DNA of 64,000 nt from Caprimulgus europaeus (taxonomy: Eukaryota > Chordata > Aves > Caprimulgiformes > Caprimulgidae): assembly GCA_907165065.1 (NCBI GenBank), contig OU015528.1:23208015-23272014 (forward strand). The letters are read 5' to 3'. Below the pieces are notes generated by a model that saw only the letters and a list, made by a program, of their open reading frames with translations, searched no databases and was not told the DNA's origin. The position numbers were made by a program, and so were the translations under genes. This document shows, in pieces, positions 1 to 11,787 of this stretch. Numbering within the stretch: the first letter of the stretch is position 1; the number at the start of each line of letters is the position of its first letter.

Positions 1-243
1 TTAAGATACTATAAAGCAGTTTGCCATCCTGCAGACAAAGGGGTAATTTTGCTTTTCAGAGTAGCTGTTGTAATAGTTTTTGGGAAAAAATAATTTGTTT
101 CTAAAAAACAAAGTTCTGTTTTCCAGTAGATTTAAAAATTTGTTTCTTCTTCTAGTAAGGTAATCCCTGTAAGGTAATGTTTAAATCACGGCATAAATTC
201 ACAGCAACATCCATTGGCCTTGTTAGGCCATATTTCTTCTTTC

Positions 244-262
244 TTTTTTTTTTTTTTTTTTA
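244..262. repeat. Poly(T) tract
   Basis: An uninterrupted T run of about 19 bases. It could be the A-tail of an old minus-strand retroposed element, but no element body is recognisable beside it. Confidence 0.8.
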
Positions 263-837
263 AGTCAGACTATTCTATTGAAGTACAGTTAGAAAAATTA
301 GCCTTTCCAGTTGCTTCCCAAATGTATACATCAAACTGCCATTCTAGGAAATAATTCATTGGCCTGGAATGTTGGATCTTGAAAACTTATCTTTGCTTTT
401 GTTTGCTAACAGATTACTTTGTTAATTCCAAAGGTTTAACAAGCATTTTGTTTTTTTCCAGCAGACTTTAATTCATCCGTTCTTGTTTTGTATGAATAGA
501 TATCTTCTGGTCACTGAGAGATAGGACTTTGCTTTCACATCCATACATTTCCCCTGGCTAATTGAAATGTTTAATACCCCAGATGTACAGACAGTCATTG
601 GCTTCTGTGGAGTTTGTCACACTGCACATTTGCCATAGATTTAAAAAATGCATTTAGACATGCTTTGAATCTGTAAAACAATGTATTCACTGTAATACGT
701 TGGGCCTGTTCCCTACTGCTCTTCACAGTCATTCACATCGGTACAAAAATCAGAGCTGACTTCCATGAGTAAACCATAATATATATTTGACAAATGGAAT
801 CTTGGGTTATATTCTCAGAGTTATCATGACCGAAGTG

Positions 838-857
838 TTTTGTTTTGTTTTGTTTTT
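838..857. repeat. (TTTTG)n simple repeat
   Basis: About four tandem TTTTG units followed by a T run. This is an ordinary microsatellite. Confidence 0.8.
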
Positions 858-3800
858 TAATTTTCTGTGGTTTAGATTCTTTTCTTAACAAGCTACAGTG
901 CTACCAGCGATCTCAAACATTCACGAGTCAGGTCCCCAGAAGACCAGAAAATTTTCTTGAGTATGGTCCATTTTGAGTATCGTCTGAAAAAATCTAAGAT
1001 GAAAGAGAAATGGAAAAAGGATAAGAACAAATGAAAAACTGGTTTTATGAATATGATTATGGAACTCCTTTTAGAGGCAGAAAAGGTGTCTTCTCCAGAT
1101 CCTGACCTACTGTGTATTAGGAGTAAATAGCGAAGGATGTGCTGCAGCAGGGACTGCATTTCGGACTTCCCTCCTTGGAGGAAGCTGCCTCCTGCATTGG
1201 GCTGCGGGAACAGACAATATTGAGTTAAGGTCTTACTGATTGTGCGTTGCATAGCTTTGCAATGCAGAGAGGAACAGGTTCAGCAGGAACATCAGTGTGC
1301 CTGGGAAATACCCCATGGCCTGTTAGGTGGTGCATGTTCCACTAAACTGAGGTTCAAATCTTCTGGAGATACTAATAATGCATTAGTTAGATGTTTTGAA
1401 ATTGGTAGAAACCAAGTTTTGATTTTTAATTTGCATAAATATACACCCCAAAATATCACTATTTTCTCCACTTTAAGATACAGCAGGTTTACCTAAGTCT
1501 CTGTGCTTGTGATGCACAATAGTCATCAAGCTGGCTGCTCAATTATTTCCTTATAAGATCATTTAACTTCAAAACTTCATATTATACAGGTCACATGTTC
1601 TGGTGATATTCAGAAGGGAATTGTCACTTTCAGACAACTAATATCAGTCATTCTTCTATCTATATTTGGATTGCAGGCTCAGGAAAGTGTGATGGCAGTT
1701 ATTAACTGCTCTCAAGAAATCCACTTGCAAGATGGATTTATTTCTTGATTAATGATGGAGATTATTCAAGTATTAATTCCAGTTTTTTATATCGCAAACT
1801 TGATATCATCCTTGTTCTCTCCACCCTTAAAATTACTATGATTACTCTAATTGTTAGGGAGCTATTATTTGATTCAGATTTGCAAAGTAATTATCAGCTA
1901 GTAGCACATCTGCCATTTCTTACTAAATTTTGGTATGTATTGTTGTATCTCAATTAACAAAAGATCTACTAACTGAAGCATTGCTGTATGAATTCTAGTA
2001 AGGCTTTCAAGCATGACATGAATTTTGTCCTGATTGATTCTGACTCTTACTGCGTGCCATTTAATTTGTTGCTTTGCATTTCAGAATTGTCTGTGAACCC
2101 AGTGCTTGATGTTTTATACAATGATTTCTTCGTCTGCAACAATCAGGTGTACATCTAGAGGTTTTAACTGATGGAGCATCCTTTATGACATTATTTTTAC
2201 TTCTGCTTTGCGAGTTGTATTCTCATTACCTTTTTTCTTTGATTGTGTCACAGGCTACAGGGATTAAATAGAATTACAGTTTTTAGTCTCATCTGTGAGA
2301 TGGTTCTACTAACATAATGAGACAATTATCTCCACATGTCTAGCTTCTTTCATGAATATGAGGAGCGGCAAACATATCAGCTATTAATACTGGAGCGTTA
2401 TTGCTTTGCTTTTTACACCAGCTGTACTTCTTAATATATAGTTGTTCAACTTGTTGCAACTGCATTTAAGAATGAGATTTTGAGCATTCATAAACATGCA
2501 CACGTGCTTTTGTGTACACCCAGACACACGCACGTACTGCAAAAATCTGTTAATATTTCTATATTAGATAATTTCAAAAACTTACTACTGAGCTGTTTAA
2601 AATGTCTTGTACAAAAAATATATGAATAGTTCAGTTTATGTACAATGTTGCTTTCTTAATATTGTAAACTCTTCTGAAGTTCAGTTTATGTATGTTTTCT
2701 GTAAAAATACTTCCACGACCTTTTTTAGAAGCTATTTTCAGACAAAATCCATTTCAAAGTGTCTGCAAGCTCTTCTCAAACTCCCAGAGTCTCCAGATTT
2801 AGAACGATCTCTAATTACAGTGGTTTTCTTTTACAACCTCTTGTTTCAGTAATTTTACTTACTAGTTTTACAAATAATGATAGCCATGAAAATATTAATA
2901 GAAAATAAGAAAGAAATTTAGTTTAATTTGTGGAATCCATATGTAGGTTGGGAGGAGTGGAATGTATGTTGTTTCAGGTGCATGTAATGGCTGCTTTACT
3001 TGATTATTTAGACATTTTTATTGTCCTTAGTATTTACATATATTACTGTCATACTAAGAGCCCTAGCACGTTGCTTGAGTATTAGAATGACTAAAGGATT
3101 CTGAAACCCTTGGACAGACTGGATTGTGATCCACAGCTTTAGAATTCTTATGGAAGAGGAGCAAAGAAGGATAGTAAAATTTTCTCCTATAGTAGAGCTG
3201 TATATCCCAGGCTATAAAGATATTGCTTTTTCTGAATTGGTATCTAACTTTTAAATAATTTATTGGGTTTTGAAACAGTACAATATTCTAGTTATATATT
3301 GTAGTTTTTAATATGCTTATTTTGAAAATTGAATTATATATTCTATTATTAAAATATCCAGTCTGTGCACATATAATTATGTCTAGTCTGTTTACAGTAC
3401 AGAAATACATGCATATCTGTCAGGATCAGCAACAGAAGAGTGGAGTATTTGAATTGCTTGGAGGAGAATGCTGTAACACTATTTCCTTTTATACTTGCTG
3501 TGGAATTGGCTTCTACTACAGAAAAATGCTTGAATTACATGTTATATCTGTTTATTCAGGGTGAAATTCACTTATTATACTGTTCCTGTTTCTCATACCC
3601 AAAATTCTTTTATGTAGCTGTTCAGAAGAGGAGCTGTGCTCTCCTGGGCATGGAGAGCTGGGCTCTTCTAGGGAAGGCTGGCATGAATGTGAGCACTGAG
3701 GGTCAGGAGGCTTTGATTTCATAGTCCTGCATGACATTCAAGAGCTGCAGCTTCTGTTACAAGTTAGGTGTCCCTCTATTCCCTTCCCTCTCACAAACTG

Positions 3801-6800
3801 GAAAATCAAGTATATACTGATACATAGGACTTTACTTTTTTTTAATTATTATTATTCTGACTTATGTTAAGTGTCATATCTTTTCTAAAGCTTTCTCTCA
3901 CACTCATTTGGACAGCATGGAAGCATGAAAACACTTTTCTAGCAGGCAGATTAATGTCTTTTTTCTTAGTAATGAAAGTGGGAAGGCTATTCTGTTGCAA
4001 CTCACTGCTTTAAAAGGCAAATGTTTCTTTCTCCAAAACAAAACCAATATTCGCTAAAAGAAGCCTATTCTCAGGCTGGTTTTTACTACAAATTCAAATT
4101 TATCTGATGTTTTTCCTGGTGCTGAAGATTCCCCCATTATTTTTTCCACTCCTTCACTTGGAGAGAGGCAACCATTTAAAAATCCAGCAGGCCTGACACT
4201 GTCTTGTTTCTACCTGATCAGATGTTCATTCTCAGCTCCAGATATACCAGACCTTAGACTCACTAATACTTCACAAGTATAGTGTAAACCACACACTATC
4301 TTCAAAGGATGCAAGTAGGTAAGCTTTATGTGCTGAAAACACAGTACTAAAATAAATGTTAAAACCGTTAAAGAAAAATGCCAAGTGCTGAAAGCTCCAA
4401 AGGGTTTTTGAGTAGCCGATAGCTCTATCTGGAGACAAGAACTTCCCATGAGCAAGTCCTTTAACTGAAACTTTGCTTGCTGAGCTACCAGATTGAGTCT
4501 ACTACAGATTGTGCTGAGAAATCTGTCAGGTGCACAGGAAAATTAGTACAGTATGGTCTTATGACAGAAATAAAGTCCGCAAGTCTGAGTTTTACTAACT
4601 TTGTGCACTGTTGCTTTCAGTGAAATCGGGGTTTTTTTCCATGTTTGTGGTGGGATCAGAATCAGGCCCTGTATTGTCTTTCTATATTGTTCTTACAGGA
4701 GTTGTTAAAGTCTTCTTCCAATATGTTGACATAAGCTTTGTTCTATTTCTGATGGACTGGGAATATTGGGATCCAGGGTTCTGCTTTGGCAGTGTTGGCT
4801 GAGCCATAGAAAGTAACAGAGTAGTGCCACAGGAAAACTTGAAGTGGGAATTTCAGATTGTAACTGGAAGGCAGCAAAGTGAATGCACACACAGAAGGAC
4901 AGAGTAAACAATGGAGGAGGAAGAGAGGATGAAATAATTAACACAGCTGGATAGGTCCTCAGTTGTACTGGGGATAGATAAGGGGCAGGGGAGCCATTCA
5001 TGGGTGTTATATCAAATTTTCTACCTAAACAGAGTGTAAAAACAGACCAAACTAGCTTTAAAGATCACAGGAGAATCCTGCCTCCAGCTTCTTTCAGCCA
5101 CATCCTCTATGCTGAAGCCATTTGAGGTGGCCCTTCCAGGGCATTTCTCAGGTGCTTGAATGCACCTGGTCAGGAGTCTGTGTTGGCAGAAAGATTCAAA
5201 ACTTGGTTCATGATACAAAAAATTGTGTCATTTAACAAATGTCCACATGATCCATTTATCATGACACTACACCTTACTAACACAAGATGAAATTAAATTT
5301 GTCAGTGATTATCTCTATTTGGCATACAATATAGATTATGGATGTTACAGTTCTTGCATAGTTTTAACATACACAGGCCAGATAATGCAAACCTGGGAAG
5401 GTCCTGGTTAAAATTACACTTCAAAGAAATGCAAAGGTTTAGGTACAGGAGGGCACATTTAAACCCATCAGCCATAGCTGTGTCCTGTAGTGATGCTATA
5501 TTGTTCCTGTGTGACTGGGGCATTTTCACAATCTCATTTCTGATTACACCAACTCTCAAAGAGGCTTTGATTGTTTCCTTTTTTTTTTTTTTCCCTCATG
5601 GTGTCACTATAGGCCAAACTTGACATATCCTCATGCATCCATGTACACAAGCCTCACCACACTGGAAGAAGTATTTGTGCTCTGCTGCCTCCAAAGGCGC
5701 GAGTTGTCTTCCACGACCTGTTGCAGGGAGTACACAAAATGGATAACTGTTGTGTGAGCATAAATTAGTGTGAATAAGTTGGAGTTGCTCTACAGCTTGG
5801 AGGCTTCTTTTTCTACAAAGCTTTTATTCGTGTCCCTGGACAGTTATTTTCAATATGAAAGAAGACAAGTCTCAGAGTCAGTGGTTGTGCCAGAGAGCAA
5901 ATGTATCAGAAATTAAACTGTATACTATCTTTCTGGACTTTATAGATATTTTATTGAACTTTTACAATAAATATTTGTATAAACTGGTGAAGGTCAACTG
6001 CAAAGGCAATGTTGTTATCTGGCTTAAAATTATTACCTGTGAAATGTTGTTAATAAAAGATTCTAATATTCAGGCCTAGTTCTCTTACTGCTCATCATTA
6101 AGACAGAGTTTATTGAAAGTGTTAGCAAATGTATGGTTCAAACATAATTTCATTATGCAGAAGTTATTTTCTTTAGTGCAAAAAGAAGAGGAGAGCAATT
6201 GGCAGTATTTATTTATGAGAGCATACGTGACCTCCATTCCAGCTATTTATGTCATACACTGGCATTTCATCTGTGTACTCCCAAAGTAGATCTGCTGTAA
6301 AAAGATGACCTCTGTCTTATTTATGGGCAGAACAGAGGTGACAATGGTCAAAATGCTGAGATTCTGACTTCCTGACATTTTTATCAGCCCTCGTAATGCA
6401 TTTGAGCTGGAAAATGCTGAAGCTGTCAACATGCAGTTTTTGGATATTGTGTTCCTGTCAGATTTTCTGTAATTTCTCATTTGTAACTGTTGTTTTTACT
6501 CCTAAGGAGTCTCTTACACCACATGTACTGCCTCAAACATCCCTGTGCAAGCATGTAATTAATCTGTTTCATTTTCAAGAACATTTCTGTCTTCTCATTA
6601 AATGGTAATTTCCTGTATCAGAAATTTAATGTCCTTTCTAGTTGCAGGATAATATTCCAAGATCAGAAAATTATTTATTTTTATATGCTAAGTAGATTTG
6701 AGGGTTTGGAAGTCAGGTAGAATGCATAAATTGTTTGTTCCTTATTGCTTTTAAGTTTTTGCTTCAGATTGTTTGCAAATTAGCACTTTGACATTTTCAT

Positions 6801-8900
6801 CACAAAATGACATATTAACCCTACATCTTCAGTTGTGATGAAAACATTATTAAGATTGCAAAGTCAAGCTATCAGAAGCTAGGGGTAAAAAATGGCATCT
6901 TGTCTAAACTGAGCATTCCTAACTTGGCCCTTACCTCAGCTGAAGGCATTACAATATTGCCTTTAGTTATATGAAAAAATCTGGATTTTCCTTACCTTAT
7001 TTAATATCCAAAGTAGACTTGTTTTGTAGATCAATTAGAATAATGTAATGAAGAAATATTTGTTTGTATTGCAGAAGTTGGAAGGTATTCGGTGAGCTGG
7101 GCTGGGGATTACAGGAAGAAAAAGGGTTGTGTATATTATGACAGTTGAAGTTTGCCTTAAAGAGATGGAATCCTCTCTTTCATCAGCTGCTGTATTTCTA
7201 CACAGCTTATTGAATTCAAACTTTTCACAGATGGTCACTGGTTTCCTTGTTGCTTGGGATCACTGGAAATGTTCTAAACACTCAGAGCTGAAAGCCAGGG
7301 CAATGGGAGCCACACTTTGAGCACATAAAATACTACTACATGATAATTTCACAAACATGATGTCCAAAGTGAGCAAGCAATTTTGACCTTAAGCCTGTGT
7401 TTCAAGATGTTCTTCATCTCTCAGGCTGTTTTGAAAGTAAATGATATTATGGCTTTCAAGGATAATAATAAAATAGTGACTGGGTAATTTTGTCTTCAGA
7501 GCAGTGTTTGAACTATGCACAGTAAGAAAGCCATGGCTACCCACTGAATGATAAGGACAAAATAAATAAATAGTTGCTCATTACATGAAAAGAATTCTCC
7601 TGCCACTGCAGCATCCAGGTGCTATAAAAACAACAAAAAAAGTTAAAACACATTGAGAAAAACCCCAAAACATAAGAGAGCATGCAGACAGCTACATAAT
7701 CAGGCTGGAAATATCTAAGATGTGAGCTCTCAGGCTATGGTATGTGTACCACTAGTGGTATGAAAACTATTTCAAAGTGGTCTTCAAATAAAATCTGAGC
7801 ATCTGAGCAGAAGAATGCCTTCTCCTGCATGTGAGTTCCTCTTATCACATTCCCACAGGAAACTGGGATGAAGATCTGGAATCCTCTGTATAGTTTGGTA
7901 TATGCCACTTTCCACCACTGTCACTAATCTGGTAAAATGCAATTCTTTTCCCAGAGCAAACTGAAAGGGTTACTCCAGGCTTAAAGGATGTCCTGTTAAG
8001 CAATAGGTCACATTACCTCAAGCAAAGTGTCATATTGTACACTTAATCCCCTCCTTCAAGCCTTATTTAGCAGAGAAGACGAAATCAAATGACATTGTGT
8101 TCTTCTAGGAATATCCTCAGGTGCACTTCACAAGCTTTTCCCAAGTAAGCTAATGGAGCCATTGAGAACAAACAGGAGCAACTTGATGTCTTGTGTAATT
8201 TTAAAGTAATTTGCTGACAGCTAAAGAACTGTATTAAATTCCGTCCCAGGCATTCTAGTACATGAAGGGTGGCAGACAGAGACTTTTCCCACCTGCTACT
8301 CCTTAAACCTGCCCCGACTCTTCCTGTCCCTAGCTTTCAATCTCATCTGATTATACCTGCCTGGCATTCACAGTTTGTGCCCCTCAGGCTTCTCGTAGCT
8401 CCTTGCTCATAACATCTGGGCTACTTGTTCCAACCCCAGTCATCTCTGTCGTTTCCTCAGCCCAGTTCCCATTGGGCTGGCCGCAGAACCTCACCTTCCC
8501 CCACCTTTGTCCAAGTCTCAAGTTTTGTCCACATGTTGTGGCTTTTCATGACTAAGGCACAGCAGAGTCTCAGGGCTTTACTGCTCAAGCCTACCTTTTC
8601 AGTGAGCAAACATTTCAAAGCAAGTTTTTCTGAAAGTTTATAACTTAGCAAAAGCTGGATGTTTTCACTGGAACGCTTGCTACACTTCTCTGATTAAAAG
8701 TTCTGTTACAATGAGGTTGCTGGATAGATACATAAATTTAACAAATATATTTAAGTGAGTGGATAAACTCATAATCAGTCATGCTGTCAATAACTAGTCA
8801 TTCAAATAGGTTAATTAATATGTGGCTGTGCATTTAAGAACAAGATCTGAACTAAAAAACATATTAAAGATAATATTGCAATCCTATTTCACTTGAAATA

Positions 8901-8922
8901 TTTATTAATCTGAACATTTATT
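8901..8922 (-). promoter_or_regulatory. Candidate FOXQ2 poly(A) signals
   Basis: Two TTTATT hexamers on the plus strand (8901-8906 and 8917-8922) read AATAAA on the minus strand, about 730 bp downstream of the forkhead stop codon. They are the nearest pair of canonical signals I found downstream of the gene. Use is inferred, and a 3' UTR of roughly 750 nt would result. Confidence 0.35.
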
Positions 8923-9646
8923 CATACAGAAGTGAGTATCCACTTAACTGCTGAAGATACATAAACGTACAGTGATGTTTAGATCAGTACAATGCATGGG
9001 AATTAATAGTACCAAATGAGTACCAACCAATGTATAAAACTAAGATTTGAAGAATAACTCACTTAGTATTTCCAACAGTATGGGAGGTGACAAGTAGCAT
9101 TTCAAAGGCATTCACAACTGACAAAGGAAAAATATATGAATCCTTCCTACTCAGTAGGACAGAAAAGTAGATATATGGGTGTACGTGTTTGAATATATAG
9201 CTATACATACACATACATGTGCATTAATTTGAATCTAATAGAGCCATAGTATACAGTGATATGATTAATACAAGACAGTTTAAAGGTAATTTTACTGAGC
9301 AACCACTGCTAATGGATTTACTCTTATACTAAATAATCTGTGCACTGCAAGTGACTAGTAGCATTATTAATAACAGTATTAATTGTTATCATTTCAAAGC
9401 TAATACATTTTGGTAATAATCATTGGTAATCACTGGTTTACATATGTAAGCTCTTTTGCTGTCTTAAATGTATACGAATGTTCAAAACTGAGCCATATAT
9501 ATTAATATATTGCATCTTGACAGAGTCCTGAACAGCTGCCTGCAAAGTTACTACACTTCAAGTACTTTCTAGTACTTACAGATGTGTCTGAATGCTTCGC
9601 TTTGCTGCCGCTTTTGAGAAGAGCAGAAGAGGGAATTAGGGAAAGC

Positions 9647-10420
9647 CTATCGAATATTAAGGAAAAAATTCTGCTGCATAACTGAAGTAGCAGGAGATCC
9701 ATAAAACCAGTCCACAGAAATGCTCCATGGTTTATCATTCTGTAGTGGAGATGAAAACTTCCCCATGATTAAATCACTGTTTACATTCCATTTCTGGTAT
9801 TCATGCACAAACTGCAGTCTGTCAGCATATAGCATTTTCCACAGGGGATCCATAAAATAATGTGTTTGGTAAAGCCAGTTTGGTGCTGGGTAGGAAGGAT
9901 AGTGTTCCCATGGCATGAAATAATTCACAGCAAGGCAGTGCTCTAGCTCTTTTTGACGCCTTCGCTTTCGTGACCTTCGATGTTGCCTGAAGTCCCCGTG
10001 AACAAAGTCATTTAAATTTGATGGATGGATACTCCAGTAGTTTCCTTTACCATCCTCACATCTTCCCACCTTGATGAAACAATCATTTAGTGAAAGGTTG
10101 TGCCTTACACTGTTTCTCCAGCCTCGACCTTTGTTCCTGTAGAAAGGAAAATTATCTTCAATATATTTGTAGATAGAAGCTAAATTCAGTTTATTTGTAG
10201 GGGAAGAAAGAATTGCTTTTGCAATTAAGGCTATGTAAGATAGGGGTGGCTTTTCTAGAAATCTTGCATCATCCATGCTCAAAGAAAGACCATTTTTGCC
10301 ATCTATGTGTGTGCTGTGAATTCGGGGTGGAATCCTGTGAGACAGTTTGCCTTCTTCTTCTTCTCCTACTGTATGGATGCCTGGACTTCCTTCATTGCTT
10401 TCAGAAAAGTCTTCACTCAT
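9647..10420 (-). CDS. FOXQ2: Forkhead-box transcription factor, FOXQ2 class (single exon, 257 aa)
   Basis: This is a DNA-binding transcription factor of the nucleus. Residues 57-150 form a complete forkhead domain: it opens KPPLSYIALIA, helix 3 is WRNSVRHNLSLNDCF (101-115), and wing 2 ends in a basic run (RQHRRSRKRRR, 145-155) that is a likely nuclear signal. The stretch GKGNYWSIHPSNLNDFVHGDF (124-144) matches the FoxQ2 pattern GKGHYWAIHPAN..DF..GDF rather than FOXD, FOXC, FOXL or FOXQ1, which carry a longer FLRRRKRFK-type wing. Residues 234-241 (ISVDWFYG) look like a degenerate EH1 Groucho-binding motif. The ATG at 10420 has A at -3, and an in-frame stop lies upstream at 10468-10466, so no longer start exists without an upstream exon. 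FOXQ2 has been described in zebrafish as a determinant of blue (SWS2) cones, a cell type birds keep. Identity rests on motif memory, not on a search; the forkhead call is near certain, the FOXQ2 class less so. Confidence 0.85.
   Translation of the reverse strand: MSEDFSESNEGSPGIHTVGEEEEGKLSHRIPPRIHSTHIDGKNGLSLSMDDARFLEKPPLSYIALIAKAILSSPTNKLNLASIYKYIEDNFPFYRNKGRGWRNSVRHNLSLNDCFIKVGRCEDGKGNYWSIHPSNLNDFVHGDFRQHRRSRKRRRQKELEHCLAVNYFMPWEHYPSYPAPNWLYQTHYFMDPLWKMLYADRLQFVHEYQKWNVNSDLIMGKFSSPLQNDKPWSISVDWFYGSPATSVMQQNFFLNIR
9971..10252 (-). other. FOXQ2: Forkhead DNA-binding domain within FOXQ2
   Basis: Residues 57-150 of the forkhead protein. The winged-helix core is uninterrupted, with the base-contacting helix 3 (N103, R106, H107, S110 in the NSVRHNLS block) intact. 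The KPPLS opening differs from the usual KPPYS or KPAQS. Confidence 0.9.
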
Positions 10421-10431
10421 TATAGCAGCAT
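10420..10431 (-). promoter_or_regulatory. Minimal uORF overlapping the FOXQ2 start (TAATG)
   Basis: On the minus strand ATG CTG CTA TAA runs from 10431 to 10420. The final A of the TAA stop is the A of the main ATG, giving a TAATG stop-start overlap. If transcription starts at the TATA-like box near 10572, this uORF lies within the 5' leader and could force termination-reinitiation. The sequence is direct observation; translational control is inference. Confidence 0.5.
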
Positions 10432-10565
10432 GAAGTCTAGCATTTATTTTAAGCGCTCTGATATTTTACTGCAAGTAGTCAGTTGAATAATTGGTCACTG
10501 AATAACCAGCAGGAGAAATGAAAGTTGGACTTTAAATGTGCTGCTGTCACGTACCCAGATTCCTA

Positions 10566-10572
10566 CTTTATA
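10566..10572 (-). promoter_or_regulatory. TATA-like box upstream of FOXQ2
   Basis: TATAAAG on the minus strand, within GTATAAAGT, 146 bp upstream of the FOXQ2 ATG. It predicts a start site near 10540 and a leader of about 120 nt. No CpG island is visible, which fits a tissue-restricted TATA promoter. Confidence 0.45.
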
Positions 10573-10700
10573 CTTTCTTAAGTCAACATCCTTAACAATG
10601 AAAACTGAACTGCCTATGTTTACAAAAGTCAAGGTGCAAGTCCTTGATAAAATAAATACAAAATAATTATACTATGTTAAGTATGAAGATAAACAGACCA

Positions 10701-10708
10701 TGACGTCA
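10701..10708. promoter_or_regulatory. CRE palindrome TGACGTCA upstream of FOXQ2
   Basis: A full-length CREB/ATF consensus palindrome about 130 bp upstream of the TATA-like box and 281 bp upstream of the ATG. A GGATTA element (CRX/OTX-type core, 10806-10811) lies about 100 bp further out. Occupancy is not shown by sequence. Confidence 0.4.
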
Positions 10709-11040
10709 GCCTCTCACTTCATTATAATCTGAGAAAACACCCTTCAGTGTTCCCCATTGAAAAATAATGATTAATGAAAAATGGATGGTGGATAGAGTTG
10801 TGAAAGGATTAGACCCTCCAGTGATATGCAGAACAAATTGAAACCAACATGTTGGTTCCTGTGTTCTACCCTTAGTCAAACACAGTCAAACACGTTGTAT
10901 TTAGTACAATAAACATTTGTTTTACGCACTAAAAGAAAGTACTGTGTGAAATGAAACTTGCTATCAAATTTTGCAGCTGCAGGGTACCTATTGGTGAAAT
11001 TGAATTAAAGCACAAACACCCTGAAAATTGCTCTCTGTTT

Positions 11041-11072
11041 TTGTTTTGTTTTTGGTTGTTTTTTTTTTTTAT
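11041..11072. repeat. T-rich tract
   Basis: A T-rich run (TTGTTTTGTTTTTGGTTGTTT followed by about 10 T). It is low-complexity, with no associated element body. Confidence 0.5.
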
Positions 11073-11787
11073 TAGTTCTCTGTTCTCAATTATGCAACTA
11101 GTTTTCATGCTAAGTATTAATGTGATGGGTCCTGTGGACCCAGGAAGCCACTTGAGGGAGCAATTACCACTCAGAGGAAGTGAGTGTTGTGCTCTGTGAC
11201 CCTCAAAACATCAACTGTCTCTTAAACTCTGACATAGCCCTCAGCCTCCTGAGGTCTGACACTGTTAAGGACAAGATTCTCATCTCATGTGATTAGTCAA
11301 GGAAAGTAATTAAATGTGTTTAAATATATTCTAAAGCAAAACAAAATAAAATGGCAAAAACTTTGAAAGAAGATGTATTGTCTTCCTTTGGGTCACTTTT
11401 GATGTTCAAAATAAGTATTCGTAAATGAGATCCATGTTTTGAGGCATCAACAACAGCCTTGAAGATTCAATCATAAAAGGCTGAAGTTGACGTTATTCAG
11501 GCTCTAATGGGTTCTGAAAATAACCCTTGGTTCCTTCCTTTAGATGCTAGTTCTGGCAAAGAGAGATAAAGAAAGAAACTAGGGAACCCATCAAAATGGT
11601 CCCTTTTCCCCTCTGAGCTTGAAGTTCACATCCTAGCTCATCATCTTGATTGGGAACTTGCAAGCCTTTTCTCAGGCTTTCAGATCCACTGTCATATGTT
11701 TCAGTTGGTAGCCGCAATGTTTTTTCAATCAGGAAACAAGACTCATACCGTAATGCTATAGTTCACATGGGTTATCCAGCATATCTG

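Larger units (their letters stand above)
1..8890. other. Gene-free flanking DNA, left edge
   Basis: No open reading frame here resembles a known protein, and none shows a run of good splice sites with protein-like composition. The DNA is AT-rich with simple tracts: a T run of about 19 near 244-262, a (TTTTG)n stretch near 838-857 and a T run near 5579-5592. No CR1 end, LTR or tRNA-like unit was recognised. By synteny this should be part of the interval between FOXQ2/PPP1R3A and FOXP2, so unrecognised regulatory elements are possible. Confidence 0.6.

Noticed and set aside
1290-1375. B-box-like GGTTCAAATC suggesting a tRNA or SINE
   Set aside because: No A box at the right spacing and no cloverleaf; probably chance.
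9502-9738. Minus-strand frame overlapping the end of FOXQ2
   Set aside because: It is a shifted-frame shadow of the forkhead gene's C-terminal codons.
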